64,000 nt of DNA from the NCBI GenBank assembly GCA_034421575.1, contig DAOUKG010000057.1, forward strand, positions 98,921 to 162,920. Direction: 5' to 3'. Position numbers and translations under genes: made by a program. A model generated the notes under the pieces. That model ran no database searches and was not told where the DNA came from. It saw only the letters and a list, made by a program, of their open reading frames with translations. Positions 32,218-40,480 of this stretch are shown piece by piece (positions within the stretch are counted from its first letter, which is position 1; each line of letters starts with the position of its first letter). The stretch comes from VXLM01 sp034421575 (lineage in GTDB: Bacteria; Chloroflexota; Dehalococcoidia; Lucifugimonadales; VXLM01).

Positions 32218-33063
32218 ATGCCAAGCAGAAGCCAAACGGTCGCGGATGCCATTCATCTGTTTGAGAACGCTATCTACCCGGAGGGAAGGACGTCAGAGTC
32301 CGCTTGGCTTGGCATTTATCAGACTTTGCTGTGGTACCAACAGGTTAACTGGGCTGGGTTCAGTTCGCTTCCGCACATCATCGACGCAGACAAGCTCCGA
32401 CCTTCCTCTGCAAGTAGACGCCGTACGACTTCCACTGCTAAACCATCTGCTTGGCAGAACAGGGCTCAGGCAGTTGAGCAGTATCTCGCCCAAGAACTGG
32501 CGATTCCGCAGAGTGATGTTCATCGTAATCTTGATCGACTCATGCGATTGCCTGGCTATCACGGCCTCCAACGACAGAACCCCCTTGGTACAGCTTTTGC
32601 AGGGCTCGTGGTGCACGTCCTAAATACGTTTGGATCAGACGGACTTCAATACGTCACCGAGGAGGCCCCTGCTCAAGCGTTCCCCGGAATCGCTTTTCCA
32701 GGTCGAAGCAGAGCTTCACGCAGCGACATTCTGGCAACGGTCGAATCAGTACCCCGGGCGGTCGTGTCTGCAAAGTGGAGCATTCGACACGACAGGCTCA
32801 ATGACATCACAAACGAGTGCCCTGTCTACAAGGCCGCGTATAACCGCATCTACCGCGGCCAGCAGAGTGGTGAAGGGCTGCTATATTTTGTAGTCACCAA
32901 TGAATTCGACCCCGCTCGGCTGACCAAAGCATTGGACGATTCTTGTGTGGACGGAGTCGTGCACGTACACAAATCCGCCGTTGTGGATATCTGCGGATTA
33001 GACGGCCGCCTTGATGAGTTAATGGATCTGACAGACTTGGTACGGATGACCCATTCATGGTGA
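32218..33063 (+). CDS. Putative restriction endonuclease, PD-(D/E)xK-like
   Basis: 281-residue protein 19 bp behind the methyltransferase gene. Likely active site: SRSDILATV (Asp170) followed by AVVSAKWSIRHDRLND (Lys186), a D...S-x-K variant of PD-(D/E)xK, then ITNECPVYKAAYNRIY. The N-terminal half has no motif I recognise. I infer the cognate nuclease of the methyltransferase. ATG 32218 behind GAGAGAG. Codon use is visibly less GC-rich than in the flanking genes, which supports a transferred two-gene cassette. Confidence 0.68.
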   Translation: MPSRSQTVADAIHLFENAIYPEGRTSESAWLGIYQTLLWYQQVNWAGFSSLPHIIDADKLRPSSASRRRTTSTAKPSAWQNRAQAVEQYLAQELAIPQSDVHRNLDRLMRLPGYHGLQRQNPLGTAFAGLVVHVLNTFGSDGLQYVTEEAPAQAFPGIAFPGRSRASRSDILATVESVPRAVVSAKWSIRHDRLNDITNECPVYKAAYNRIYRGQQSGEGLLYFVVTNEFDPARLTKALDDSCVDGVVHVHKSAVVDICGLDGRLDELMDLTDLVRMTHSW

Positions 33064-33069
33064 CGCCCG

Positions 33070-33465
33070 TCAGCACGCGCACTTGGCGCCGGTTTCCGCT
33101 TGCGCGCCTTCGCCGTGGGTCTCGTAGCCGTCGCGCTTCCACCAGTCCAGGCCTCCGATGAGCTCGCGCACTTGGAAGCCGAGCGTGAGGAGCTTGAGGG
33201 CCGTCTTCGTGGAGGCGTTGCAACCGATGCCGTCGCAGTAGCAGACGTAGAGCTTCGATTTGTCGAGCGAGACTGTGGAATTGAAGCTGATGTCCCTGTG
33301 CGGAAGACTGATGGCGCCCGGGATGCGTTCATGGGCGTACGCATCGGCCGATCGTCCGTCGACCACGACGATGGGTTCGCCCTTTTCCACGGCTTCGTAT
33401 ACGTCGGCGGAGTCCATTTCATAGGCCAACTTGCGTTGGTAGAAGGCCATCTGCTCGATGCTCAT
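33070..33465 (-). CDS. Rhodanese-domain protein
   Basis: 131-residue single-domain sulfurtransferase-like protein. IVVVDGRSADAYAHERIPGA is the CH2A-type strand, and the active loop region reads VCYCDGIGCNASTKTALKL, where the Cys of GCN is the likely persulfide carrier. Several extra cysteines and a CAC C-terminus (AETGAKCAC) could bind metal or take part in relay. Start ATG 33465. Convergent with the restriction cassette, 6 bp apart; sulfur acceptor unknown. Confidence 0.87.
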   Translation of the reverse strand: MSIEQMAFYQRKLAYEMDSADVYEAVEKGEPIVVVDGRSADAYAHERIPGAISLPHRDISFNSTVSLDKSKLYVCYCDGIGCNASTKTALKLLTLGFQVRELIGGLDWWKRDGYETHGEGAQAETGAKCAC

Positions 33466-33609
33466 TTGCTCTTACTCCTGTAGCGTGGTTGTCCCATACA
33501 CCATAAGAGAAACATGGCCGCCATGTCTGCAATTTGCGATTACTGAAGCCTCGGCCCTCAATCGACGCCGGCGGGTAGCGTCGGACGACGCTCCAAGGTC
33601 GGTAGGATG

Positions 33610-34116
33610 CTACGTTTCGGGCTCGTCTTCCGGCTCCGGTCTAACTTCCTCACGCAGCGCGTCCTCGCTCACGAGGCGGTCGAGGTATAGCCGTCCATCG
33701 AGATGGTCGGCCTCGTGTTCGAGGGCCTGGGCGAGGAGGTTATTGGCGGCGCGAATGCGGAACTCCTTGCCGTCGATGTCGAGGGCGCGCACGCGTATCT
33801 TCTCGGCGCGTTTGACGGTGCCCCGGTAGCCTGGAACGCTGAGGCATCCCTCACCCTCGATCTCCCGCTCGCCCTCTGCACGCATCACCTTCGGGTTGAT
33901 GAGCACTGTGGCCTCGTCGTCATCGGGAAGCTGGATGACCGCCACGCGAAGCGAAATTCCCACCTGGTTGGCGGCAAGGCCGACGCCATGCGCGTCGTGC
34001 ATCGTCTCGATCATGTCATCGACGAGCTTGCGGATGCGACGGTCGATGTTCTTGACCTGCCGCGTGCTCTGCCGGAGAACGGGATGAGGCGCGTGAACCA
34101 ACGGCAGGACGGCCAA
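33610..34116 (-). CDS. def: Peptide deformylase
   Basis: Removes the formyl group from nascent proteins. 168 residues with the three metal-site motifs: GVGLAANQVG, EGCLSVPG and QALEHEADHLDG (HExxH). Typical start region PLVHAPHPVLRQ. The acidic tail (RPEPEDEPET) is unusual but short. TTG 34116 is the start, 5 bp behind the PEBP gene stop, with GAGG upstream; the longer frame to 34308 is a shadow of that gene. Confidence 0.93.
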   Translation of the reverse strand: MAVLPLVHAPHPVLRQSTRQVKNIDRRIRKLVDDMIETMHDAHGVGLAANQVGISLRVAVIQLPDDDEATVLINPKVMRAEGEREIEGEGCLSVPGYRGTVKRAEKIRVRALDIDGKEFRIRAANNLLAQALEHEADHLDGRLYLDRLVSEDALREEVRPEPEDEPET

Positions 34117-34121
34117 TGGCG

Positions 34122-34748
34122 CTAGGCCTCGACTACGGGGTTGAGCGTGTAGATGCCCACCCACGACGCCTGCGCGAGGACGTGGTTGCCCATCGCCGCG
34201 AGAGCCTCCGGCCCGCCGAAGCTGCCGCTGAGTCCGAGACTCTCCACGTCGAGCGCGTAGAGGGTGAGGTGGTAATGGTGCAGCCTCTCGTCGTTCCAGG
34301 GTGGACAAGGCCCATCGTATCCGGCATAGACGCCGCCCATGTCCGCGTCGTCCGCGAACCAGTCGGTGTAGTTGTTCACCCCACGAACGCCGTGCTCCGT
34401 CAGTCCCGGAGCCTTGCCGCCCGCTGTGATGCCGTCCGAGTCGGCCCCCTCCGGAAGCTCGGTAGCATCCGGCGAAATGTCCACCAACACCCAGTGATAC
34501 AAGTCAACGCGAGGAAGATCGTGCGGGACCGTTCGCCCTTCCTGGTTCACGTCGTCGGGCACCGAGGGCACGTCGGGGTCGTGCATGATGAGCGCCAGCG
34601 ACCTCGTCCCATCGGGAACGCCCGCCCATCGGACGTGGGGGCTGCGGTTCGCGCCCATGCTGATGTGTCCCTCGTCGACGGGGACGCAGAAGGCGAACTC
34701 TCCGGGAATCGGCATTCCGTTCTCGTATGACAGTACCTCGAGTTCCAT
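34122..34748 (-). CDS. YbhB/YbcL (PEBP, Raf-kinase-inhibitor-like) protein
   Basis: 208-residue phosphatidylethanolamine-binding-protein fold. Seen: SPHVRWAGVPDGTRSLALIM, HDPDVP, DLYHWVLVDI, GVNNYTDWFADDADM, YDGPCPPWNDERLHHYHLTL (the GPCPP-H pocket) and YALDVESLGL. Bacterial members have no settled role. ATG 34748. Upstream of and co-directional with def, with only 5 bp between them. Confidence 0.9.
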   Translation of the reverse strand: MELEVLSYENGMPIPGEFAFCVPVDEGHISMGANRSPHVRWAGVPDGTRSLALIMHDPDVPSVPDDVNQEGRTVPHDLPRVDLYHWVLVDISPDATELPEGADSDGITAGGKAPGLTEHGVRGVNNYTDWFADDADMGGVYAGYDGPCPPWNDERLHHYHLTLYALDVESLGLSGSFGGPEALAAMGNHVLAQASWVGIYTLNPVVEA

Positions 34749-34812
34749 GCGCGCCTCCCTTCGTTGTGGGGATGATACCGAGTATAGGAACGGACGTTTG
34801 GCGTGTCAAACG

Positions 34813-34862
34813 GGGGAGGAGAAAGCAGGGAGTAGAAAGTATTGCGTAGCGAGTGGTTGAAG
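34813..34862 (+). repeat. Short repeat GTAGAAAGTATTGCGTAG, copy 1
   Basis: GGAGAAAGCAGGGAGTAGAA followed by AGTATTGCGTAGCGAGTGG. Inverted copy at 50699-50732, direct copy at 54350-54385. It separates the PEBP and lipase-maturation-factor-like genes. Confidence 0.65.
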
Positions 34863-34919
34863 GGGTGAGTTGGGGGGCATACCATACGTCCCATTCTCCA
34901 AGTGCCAAACCGACGCCGG

Positions 34920-36383
34920 ATGAAATTCCGACTACCGCTAGACGCTCTGATGCACCCAGACCCGGACTCGTATGTCCTCGTCCGCGCGGTGTTTGTCCGG
35001 CTGCTTGGCATCGTCTACCTCATCGCCTTTGCTTCCTTCGGTGTTCAGATGGCCGGACTCGTGGGTTCGGAGGGCATCCTTCCCGCGACCAACTTCCTGA
35101 ATCACGTGGACGGCATTCTCGGGGCCGACGCCTACAGGGTCGTGCCCACCGTCTTCTGGATTTCGGCGTCGGACACTGCCCTGACCGTCGGCGTCCTCGC
35201 GGGTGTGGCGCTGTCCGTCTCCCTCATCGTCGGATTCCTCCAGCGGACGGCGCTGATCCTGCTGTACGCGCTCTACCTCTCCATCGTGTCCATAGGGCAG
35301 GTATTCATGTCCTACCAGTGGGACACGCTCCTGCTGGAGGTGGGATTCCTGTCGATATTCCTCGCGATACCGGGCCCCGCCGTGGTCTGGCTGTTCCGAG
35401 CGCTGATTTTCCGGTTCTGGTTCCTCTCAGGCGCGGTCAAGCTCCTGAGCGACGACCCGACGTGGAGTTCCTTCACAGCGCTGACATACCACTACGAGAC
35501 TCAGCCACTTCCCACCTGGGTCGCATGGTACGCCCACCATCTGCCGGAGGGATTCCACCGCTTTGCCGTGGGAGGCGTATTCTTCGTGGAGATGGTCGTG
35601 CCGTTCATGGTGTTCGGCCCTCGCCCCCTCCGATTCTTCGCCGCCGTCTGCTTCACGGGACTGAATGTCGTAATCGCGATCACCGGCAACTACACCTTCT
35701 TCAACCTGCTTTCAATCATCCTCTGCGTCTTCCTGCTCGACGACGATCTGCTCCGACGGCTTCCTGAGAGGGGCCGTCGCATCATCCGCTCGTTCCCAAC
35801 CCTCACGCTGCCCAAGAGCATCCTGACCGGAGCGACCGCCGTCCTGGCAGCGTTCGTCCTCGTAGTCGGCGGGCTGCAGGTGTGGGGCACGTTCGACGGG
35901 AAGTATCCGTCTCCTACTTCTACGGCGATGCGATGGATAGCCCCGTTCCACACCGTCAACGGCTACGGTCTCTTCGCGATCATGACGACCGCTCGTCCTG
36001 AGATAATCGTGCAGGGGTCGAACGACGGCGTCGAGTGGAGGGACTACGAATTCAAATACAAGGCCGGCGACCCGTCCGGACGGCCCGGATTCGTTGCACC
36101 GCACCAGCCCCGGCTCGATTGGCAGATGTGGTTCGCCGCACTCGGCACCGCAAACCGCAACGCGTGGTTTCAGGCCTTCACGTTCAGACTCCTGAACGGC
36201 TCACCACAAGTCCTCTCGCTGCTGGATGAGAACCCGTTCCCGGAATCACCGCCTCGCTACATCAGGGCGCAACTGTACCTCTACACGTTCTCCGACCCCG
36301 ATACCCGCCGAGAGACCGGGAACTGGTGGGAGCGGCGATTCGTCAGGACGTATTACGGACCCGTATCGTTCATCCGTGAGTAG
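34920..36383 (+). CDS. Lipase maturation factor-like multi-pass membrane protein
   Basis: 487 residues, with about eight membrane helices in the first 300 (for example LLGIVYLIAFASFGVQMAGL and ILLYALYLSIVSIGQVFM) followed by a soluble C-terminal domain. It matches the LMF1/2 family: WDTLLLEVGFLSIFLA, RFWFLSGAVKLLS, and FHTVNGYGLFAIMTTARPEI with IVQGSNDGVEWRDYEFKYK. HQPRLDWQMWFAALGTA is the most conserved family block. In animals LMF1 assists lipase folding; bacterial function is unknown. ATG 34920, or GTG 34902 in frame. Single gene. Confidence 0.87.
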   Translation: MKFRLPLDALMHPDPDSYVLVRAVFVRLLGIVYLIAFASFGVQMAGLVGSEGILPATNFLNHVDGILGADAYRVVPTVFWISASDTALTVGVLAGVALSVSLIVGFLQRTALILLYALYLSIVSIGQVFMSYQWDTLLLEVGFLSIFLAIPGPAVVWLFRALIFRFWFLSGAVKLLSDDPTWSSFTALTYHYETQPLPTWVAWYAHHLPEGFHRFAVGGVFFVEMVVPFMVFGPRPLRFFAAVCFTGLNVVIAITGNYTFFNLLSIILCVFLLDDDLLRRLPERGRRIIRSFPTLTLPKSILTGATAVLAAFVLVVGGLQVWGTFDGKYPSPTSTAMRWIAPFHTVNGYGLFAIMTTARPEIIVQGSNDGVEWRDYEFKYKAGDPSGRPGFVAPHQPRLDWQMWFAALGTANRNAWFQAFTFRLLNGSPQVLSLLDENPFPESPPRYIRAQLYLYTFSDPDTRRETGNWWERRFVRTYYGPVSFIRE

Positions 36384-36397
36384 GAATGATTCGCAGT

Positions 36398-36490
36398 CTT
36401 TTAGAGGGTGTCTAAAAGCGACCCGTTCACCCTGAGCCAGTCGAAGGGTCAAGGCGCATTTCATGGTTCGACAAGCTCACCACGAACGGT
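36398..36490. repeat. CTTTTAGAGGGTGTCTAAAA hairpin and TTCGACA repeats
   Basis: CTTTTAGA-GGGTG-TCTAAAAG (36398-36418) is an 8-pair stem behind the membrane-protein gene. It continues into CCGTTCACCCTGAGCCAGTC and a facing GGTTCGACAAGCTCACC copy. The AGAGGGTGT part recurs inverted at 55890-55905. Confidence 0.65.
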
Positions 36491-36535
36491 TTCCTGCGGC
36501 TTGTCTAAGCTGCATGAGCGCCTCGCTCAGCATAA

Positions 36536-36687
36536 CTGTTCAGACTTTGTGAGAGCGCTCAACGCTCACCCCCGTTCTGCAACGGGGCAGGCTCTAGCCC
36601 TCTTCCGCGAACGGGAGAGGGGACTGGATACCCGCTTTCGCGGGTATGACGGTGGTGGATTCGGGCGTTCTCACGGAGTCTGAACAC
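36536..36687 (+). mobile_element. GTTCAGA...TCTGAACA composite element, copy 2
   Basis: Begins CTGTTCAGACTTTGTGAG and ends CTCACGGAGTCTGAACA. Inside are the CCCTCACCC-type palindrome with hairpin insert (36565-36623) and ATACCCGCTTTCGCGGGTAT (36629-36648). Fills most of the 472-base spacer, which has no gene. Confidence 0.72.
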
Positions 36688-36707
36688 TCACCGCTCGGCA
36701 GCATTTA

Positions 36708-36737
36708 TTGACATGGCAAACGCCGCCCATGTACCAT
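36708..36737 (+). promoter_or_regulatory. Predicted promoter of the gene at 36856
   Basis: Perfect TTGACA (36708-36713), 18-base spacer, TACCAT (36732-36737), giving a leader of about 110 bases. Confidence 0.45.
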
Positions 36738-36855
36738 CGATTTTGTGCTCTCGATAAATCGGGCGCGGTCATCAGCGCGATGGACATGCGATGCGACGGT
36801 GTCCAGGAGCATAGAGAATGATGATGAGTAGAAGGACCACTGGGGAGGTTGCGAT

Positions 36856-37941
36856 TTGGCGGAAGTGATGTTGTGGGGTCCACCGGTCGTCCCAAGCGAG
36901 CCGCTGGACCCAAGTTTTCGAGATGACATGGACATATGGATACGCAAATGCGTCGACGCGGGCGTATCCCGGATTATAGGCGGCGACAAGACACTAACCC
37001 TTACAGAGGTCGCCAACAGCCACGGAATCGACGTTCACCCCTACGTAAACTACAACTCCTTCCCCCGTCATGGTTGGGCGAGGAAGACCTACGGCTGGTC
37101 GCTCGACTTTTTGCGACCGCCCGTAGACGCCGAGGAAGCCAGGGCGATCCTGGACAACCATCGCCCCATCTACGACAACCCCCAGATCAATACCTCCGCG
37201 TCCGACTTCGCGACCAAGAACCCGCAGTACCGCAGCCTCACCCGCAACCGTTCCTACGTCCTCCAGCCCGGCGAGGACCTGTACCTCAGCCTGGCATTCT
37301 CGGAGGTAAGGGCGGAGCAGATCCAGCAGTTTATCGAGCCGCTCCTTTCGACTAAGGGCAGCGGCCTCCAAGTCGAGTTCGTGCTCGGCAACGAGGACGA
37401 AAACGGCTGCGTCACCTACGGATACGAGGACGCCATCGTCAGCGCCTTCGAGGAGAAGCACGGCAAGAACCCGTTCGTTCTCCCGAATGACGACGCCGAC
37501 TGGCTCCAGTTCCGCGCGGACTACGTGACGCGGTTCATGGTGGAAGTGCGGGATGCCGTGAAGGCGGCCAAGCCCGACGCCGTATTCTCCGCGACGATGA
37601 TCGCCGGAGAGAAGGACGACTACCTCAAGCTGCTCCACGACTGGCCCGCATGGGTCGAGGCGGGAGCCTTCGACGAGCTCTTCTTCTGGTTCCGCACGAA
37701 CTCTGACCTCGATGCCCTCGAAAGGCAGATGAACCACGCGGCGACTGTCATCAACGGGCGCTGCCGCGTGATCGCCGAACTCTCGTGCTACCATCCCAAC
37801 AGCTTCCAAGAGCCTGACCTCATGAAGAAGGCCGGGCGCATTGCCCTGGACAACGGCGCGGACGCCGTCGGCATATACAGGACTCACGGCGTCGAGCAAC
37901 TCGACTTCTGGCCCGTGCTGAAGGAGTTCAGCCGACTGTAG
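36856..37941 (+). CDS. Putative glycoside-hydrolase-like TIM-barrel protein
   Basis: 361-residue protein that looks like a family-10-type glycosidase-like (DUF4015/GHL-like) barrel, but the match is loose. The fold is suggested by VSRIIGGDKTLTLTEVANSH, GIDVHPYVNYNSFPR, LQVEFVLGNEDENG with a possible catalytic acid, TRFMVEVRDAVKAAKPDAVF, and the strands FDELFFWFRTNSDL and CRVIAELSCYH. No signal peptide, so cytoplasmic. The TTG at 36856 lies 7 bases behind GGGGAGG. Single gene with its own predicted promoter. Substrate not assignable. Confidence 0.7.
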   Translation: MAEVMLWGPPVVPSEPLDPSFRDDMDIWIRKCVDAGVSRIIGGDKTLTLTEVANSHGIDVHPYVNYNSFPRHGWARKTYGWSLDFLRPPVDAEEARAILDNHRPIYDNPQINTSASDFATKNPQYRSLTRNRSYVLQPGEDLYLSLAFSEVRAEQIQQFIEPLLSTKGSGLQVEFVLGNEDENGCVTYGYEDAIVSAFEEKHGKNPFVLPNDDADWLQFRADYVTRFMVEVRDAVKAAKPDAVFSATMIAGEKDDYLKLLHDWPAWVEAGAFDELFFWFRTNSDLDALERQMNHAATVINGRCRVIAELSCYHPNSFQEPDLMKKAGRIALDNGADAVGIYRTHGVEQLDFWPVLKEFSRL

Positions 37942-38132
37942 CCGATCTCGCCCAGCCAAGATGACCGCCTTGTCCATTTGTCCGTGGGCATCGCCGTGCC
38001 GGACATCGACGACTTGAAGGCCGCGACGCTCTTACGAACGGACAAGCCGGATCAAACCCTGTCAGCGACAAACAACATTTAAATTATCGGCAATCGGGAA
38101 ATCGTAGAAAAAGTTCAGAAAGGAGAACTGAG
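37942..38132 (+). other. Spacer with a short open fragment
   Basis: Directly after the stop at 37941 the same frame stays open to 38082 and reads DRLVHLSVGIAVPDIDDLKA, perhaps the tail of a lost gene. There is no start codon with a ribosome site. The remaining 50 bases are the leader of the substrate-binding protein. Confidence 0.35.
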
Positions 38133-40277
38133 GTGGTAAATAGTGTGTTGAAGTGGAGGTCCCTAGTCATACTGGGAGTGGTTGCGGCTCTGGTATTCGC
38201 GGTCGCCTGCGGAGGCGATGACGAACCTGCCCCTGCGCCAACTCCCGTACCAGCCCCGACGCCGGACTTCGCAAAGTTGATCCAGGACGCGGTCGGCAGC
38301 GTGCCGCAGGGCGCGAGCGCGGCCGAGATCCAGGACCTTGTATCGAACGCAGTTAACACGGCATTGGCCGCGCAGCCGGGTCTGACGCGAGCGGACGTTG
38401 AGGCAATCGTAACCTCCGCCACGGGCGACCAGCTCTCGGCAGAGGAAGTGCAGCGAATCGTCGACCAGTCGATCAGGGCGCTGCCCGTTCCTGAGACCCT
38501 CGATTTGGCCGACATCAGCAGGCTCGTCGAGGCCGCTCTTCCCGCGCTGCCGGAGACCGTCAGCGCCGCCCAGATCAGCCAGATCGTTCAGGCGCAGGTT
38601 GAGGCCGGCCAGGCCGGTCAGCTGACCAGAGGCGACGTTGAGTCCCTGGTCGCCGCCGCCGTCGAAAGCGCCGTTGGCGATCAGCTTTCCGCCGATGACG
38701 TAAAGGCAATCGTGGACTCGTCCCTCATGGCCACGAACGCGGCCATCGAGGATGCCGCGATGAAGGCGGACGAGGCCCGCATGACGGCCATGAAGGCCGT
38801 TGAGGCCGCCGAGTCGGCCTACCGAGGTCCCACGTCGATCACCATCGCGGTCGGCGCGCTTCCCGCGAACCTCGTCGCAAACGTGATCCCCTCGCTCCAG
38901 AGCCGAATCACTTCGCGACTCATCTACGGACAGCTCGCAGCGCTGAACGACGTAACCGGCAAGATCGAGCCCGAGCTTGCCGAGTCCTACGGCTTCCTCC
39001 CTGGCAGCACGGACACCGTCGAGCTCAAGCTCAAAGAGGGCATCACGTTCCACAACGGCGAGACCCTTGACGCTCACGGGCTGCTGAAGAGCTTCGAACT
39101 GATGATGTCCGAGACGGCTGAGGTCGCCTGGTCGTTCCGCGGCCTCGACCGCTACGTTGACCCGAACGACCGTATCGGCACCCTCCATGAGGCCGTAACG
39201 GTAGTCGACGACTACACGCTGCACTTCAAGCTGCGGCAGATTGACGACACGTGGGCAAACGCCTTCACGTACATGCCGCTTCCTCCGGCTCACCTCGAGG
39301 CGATCGGGCCCGCGGGCTACTCTGAAGCGCCCGTCGGCACCGGCCCCTACAAGTTCGTCGAGTGGGAACGCGACAACTTCATCAAGCTGACTCGCTGGGA
39401 AGAGAACCCCGGCCCAAAGCCGATCATCAAGGACATCACGATTCGACACGTGCCTGAGGCCGCTGTCCGAGTCGCGGGCCTCAAGGCGGGTGAGTTCGAC
39501 ATAATCACCGCCACGCCGCCCGAGAACGTTCCGGGCCTGATCGCCGACGGCTTCAAGATCTTCGTTGGCGACAGCACCCAGAGCATGTACATCGGCTTCA
39601 ACATCTACGGTAAGAGTGAGCCGCTCAGCGACAAGCGCGTGCGGCAGGCCCTCCTGTACGCCGTTGACATGGACGGCATCTACGAGACCGTCGCCGGCGG
39701 CTACGGCACGAGGCTTCAGTGCCAGATCGTCGCTCCGGGCGGCTTCGGCTACAACGAGGAACTCGTCGGCATGTACGACTACAATCCCGACAAGGCCAAG
39801 GAACTGCTGACCGAGGCAGGCTACGGCGACGGCGTGACCCTCAAGGGTTCCGTCACCAACGCCCGGTACTTCCGCGACAGGCCGCTGATGGACGCCCTCG
39901 TGTCCCAGTGGTCGCAGGTAGGCGTCTCGATCGACCTTCAGTACCTCGAGTCTTCGGAGTGGCTGCAGCAGCTCATCAACGCCACCCTGCCGGAAGGCAT
40001 CATGAACATCGGGCTGAACTGGTACCTGGCCGACAACACGACCAGCATGTGGGGCAACGGCCAGGCCGACCCTGAGTTCAAGGAAATCAGGGACGCCAAG
40101 GCCCAGATCACGGACCCGGTTGAACGTGAGGCCGAGGTCAAGAGGATTGCCGCAAAGATCTGCGACGATGCTCAGGCCCTCCACGCCTACACGATCCCGT
40201 CGGTGCTGTCGCTGAACTCGGAACTGCCGGCAATCACGGCAACCAAGTCCTTCGAATTGCAGATACCGACCCAGTAA
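38133..40277 (+). CDS. ABC transporter substrate-binding lipoprotein with helical N-terminal extension
   Basis: 714-residue family-5 (oligopeptide/nickel type) solute-binding lipoprotein. The signal peptide ends in the lipobox FAVAC (Cys26). Residues 30-45 are a Pro/Ala linker. Residues 46-230 are a helical extension with two like units: LTRADVEAIV...GDQLSAEEVQRIVDQSI at 84-114 and LTRGDVESLV...GDQLSADDVKAIVDSSL at 164-198. A coiled-coil-like Ala/Met/Glu stretch follows. The binding domain starts near 233 (ITIAVGALPANL) and has the family blocks FHNGETLDAHGLLKSFELM and YSEAPVGTGPYKFVEWE. The GTG at 38133 has AAAGGAG upstream. Permeases follow after a hairpin. The ligand is unknown. Confidence 0.9.
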   Translation: MVNSVLKWRSLVILGVVAALVFAVACGGDDEPAPAPTPVPAPTPDFAKLIQDAVGSVPQGASAAEIQDLVSNAVNTALAAQPGLTRADVEAIVTSATGDQLSAEEVQRIVDQSIRALPVPETLDLADISRLVEAALPALPETVSAAQISQIVQAQVEAGQAGQLTRGDVESLVAAAVESAVGDQLSADDVKAIVDSSLMATNAAIEDAAMKADEARMTAMKAVEAAESAYRGPTSITIAVGALPANLVANVIPSLQSRITSRLIYGQLAALNDVTGKIEPELAESYGFLPGSTDTVELKLKEGITFHNGETLDAHGLLKSFELMMSETAEVAWSFRGLDRYVDPNDRIGTLHEAVTVVDDYTLHFKLRQIDDTWANAFTYMPLPPAHLEAIGPAGYSEAPVGTGPYKFVEWERDNFIKLTRWEENPGPKPIIKDITIRHVPEAAVRVAGLKAGEFDIITATPPENVPGLIADGFKIFVGDSTQSMYIGFNIYGKSEPLSDKRVRQALLYAVDMDGIYETVAGGYGTRLQCQIVAPGGFGYNEELVGMYDYNPDKAKELLTEAGYGDGVTLKGSVTNARYFRDRPLMDALVSQWSQVGVSIDLQYLESSEWLQQLINATLPEGIMNIGLNWYLADNTTSMWGNGQADPEFKEIRDAKAQITDPVEREAEVKRIAAKICDDAQALHAYTIPSVLSLNSELPAITATKSFELQIPTQ

Positions 40278-40300
40278 GAGCCATACACTGAAAACGGCTC

Positions 40301-40340
40301 CGGGCGGGTGGGGCCTTGACGCTCCACCCGCCCGTTGTGT
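40301..40340 (+). terminator. Hairpin between binding protein and permease genes
   Basis: CGGGCGGGTGG (40301-40311) pairs with CCACCCGCCCG (40324-40334), loop 12 bases, followed by TTGTGT. It probably reduces read-through, so that the binding protein is made in excess over the permeases. Confidence 0.65.
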
Positions 40341-40480
40341 ACAACCCCTTCACTCTCCCTCTCTTGGTTCCTCACGGATTGAGGCGCCGGTAATGGAGAG
40401 TGAAAAGCCGCCGCCCTAGTCGCTCTTGTCACAAGTCGGCAGAGCGGCCTAATGACCGGTCGAGGAGGCAGGATACTTAG

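Noticed and set aside
38163..40184. 673-codon ORF on the minus strand opposite the ABC binding protein
   Set aside because: It is a GC-rich shadow of the plus-strand gene, has no family features, and the plus strand has a clear signal peptide and binding domain.
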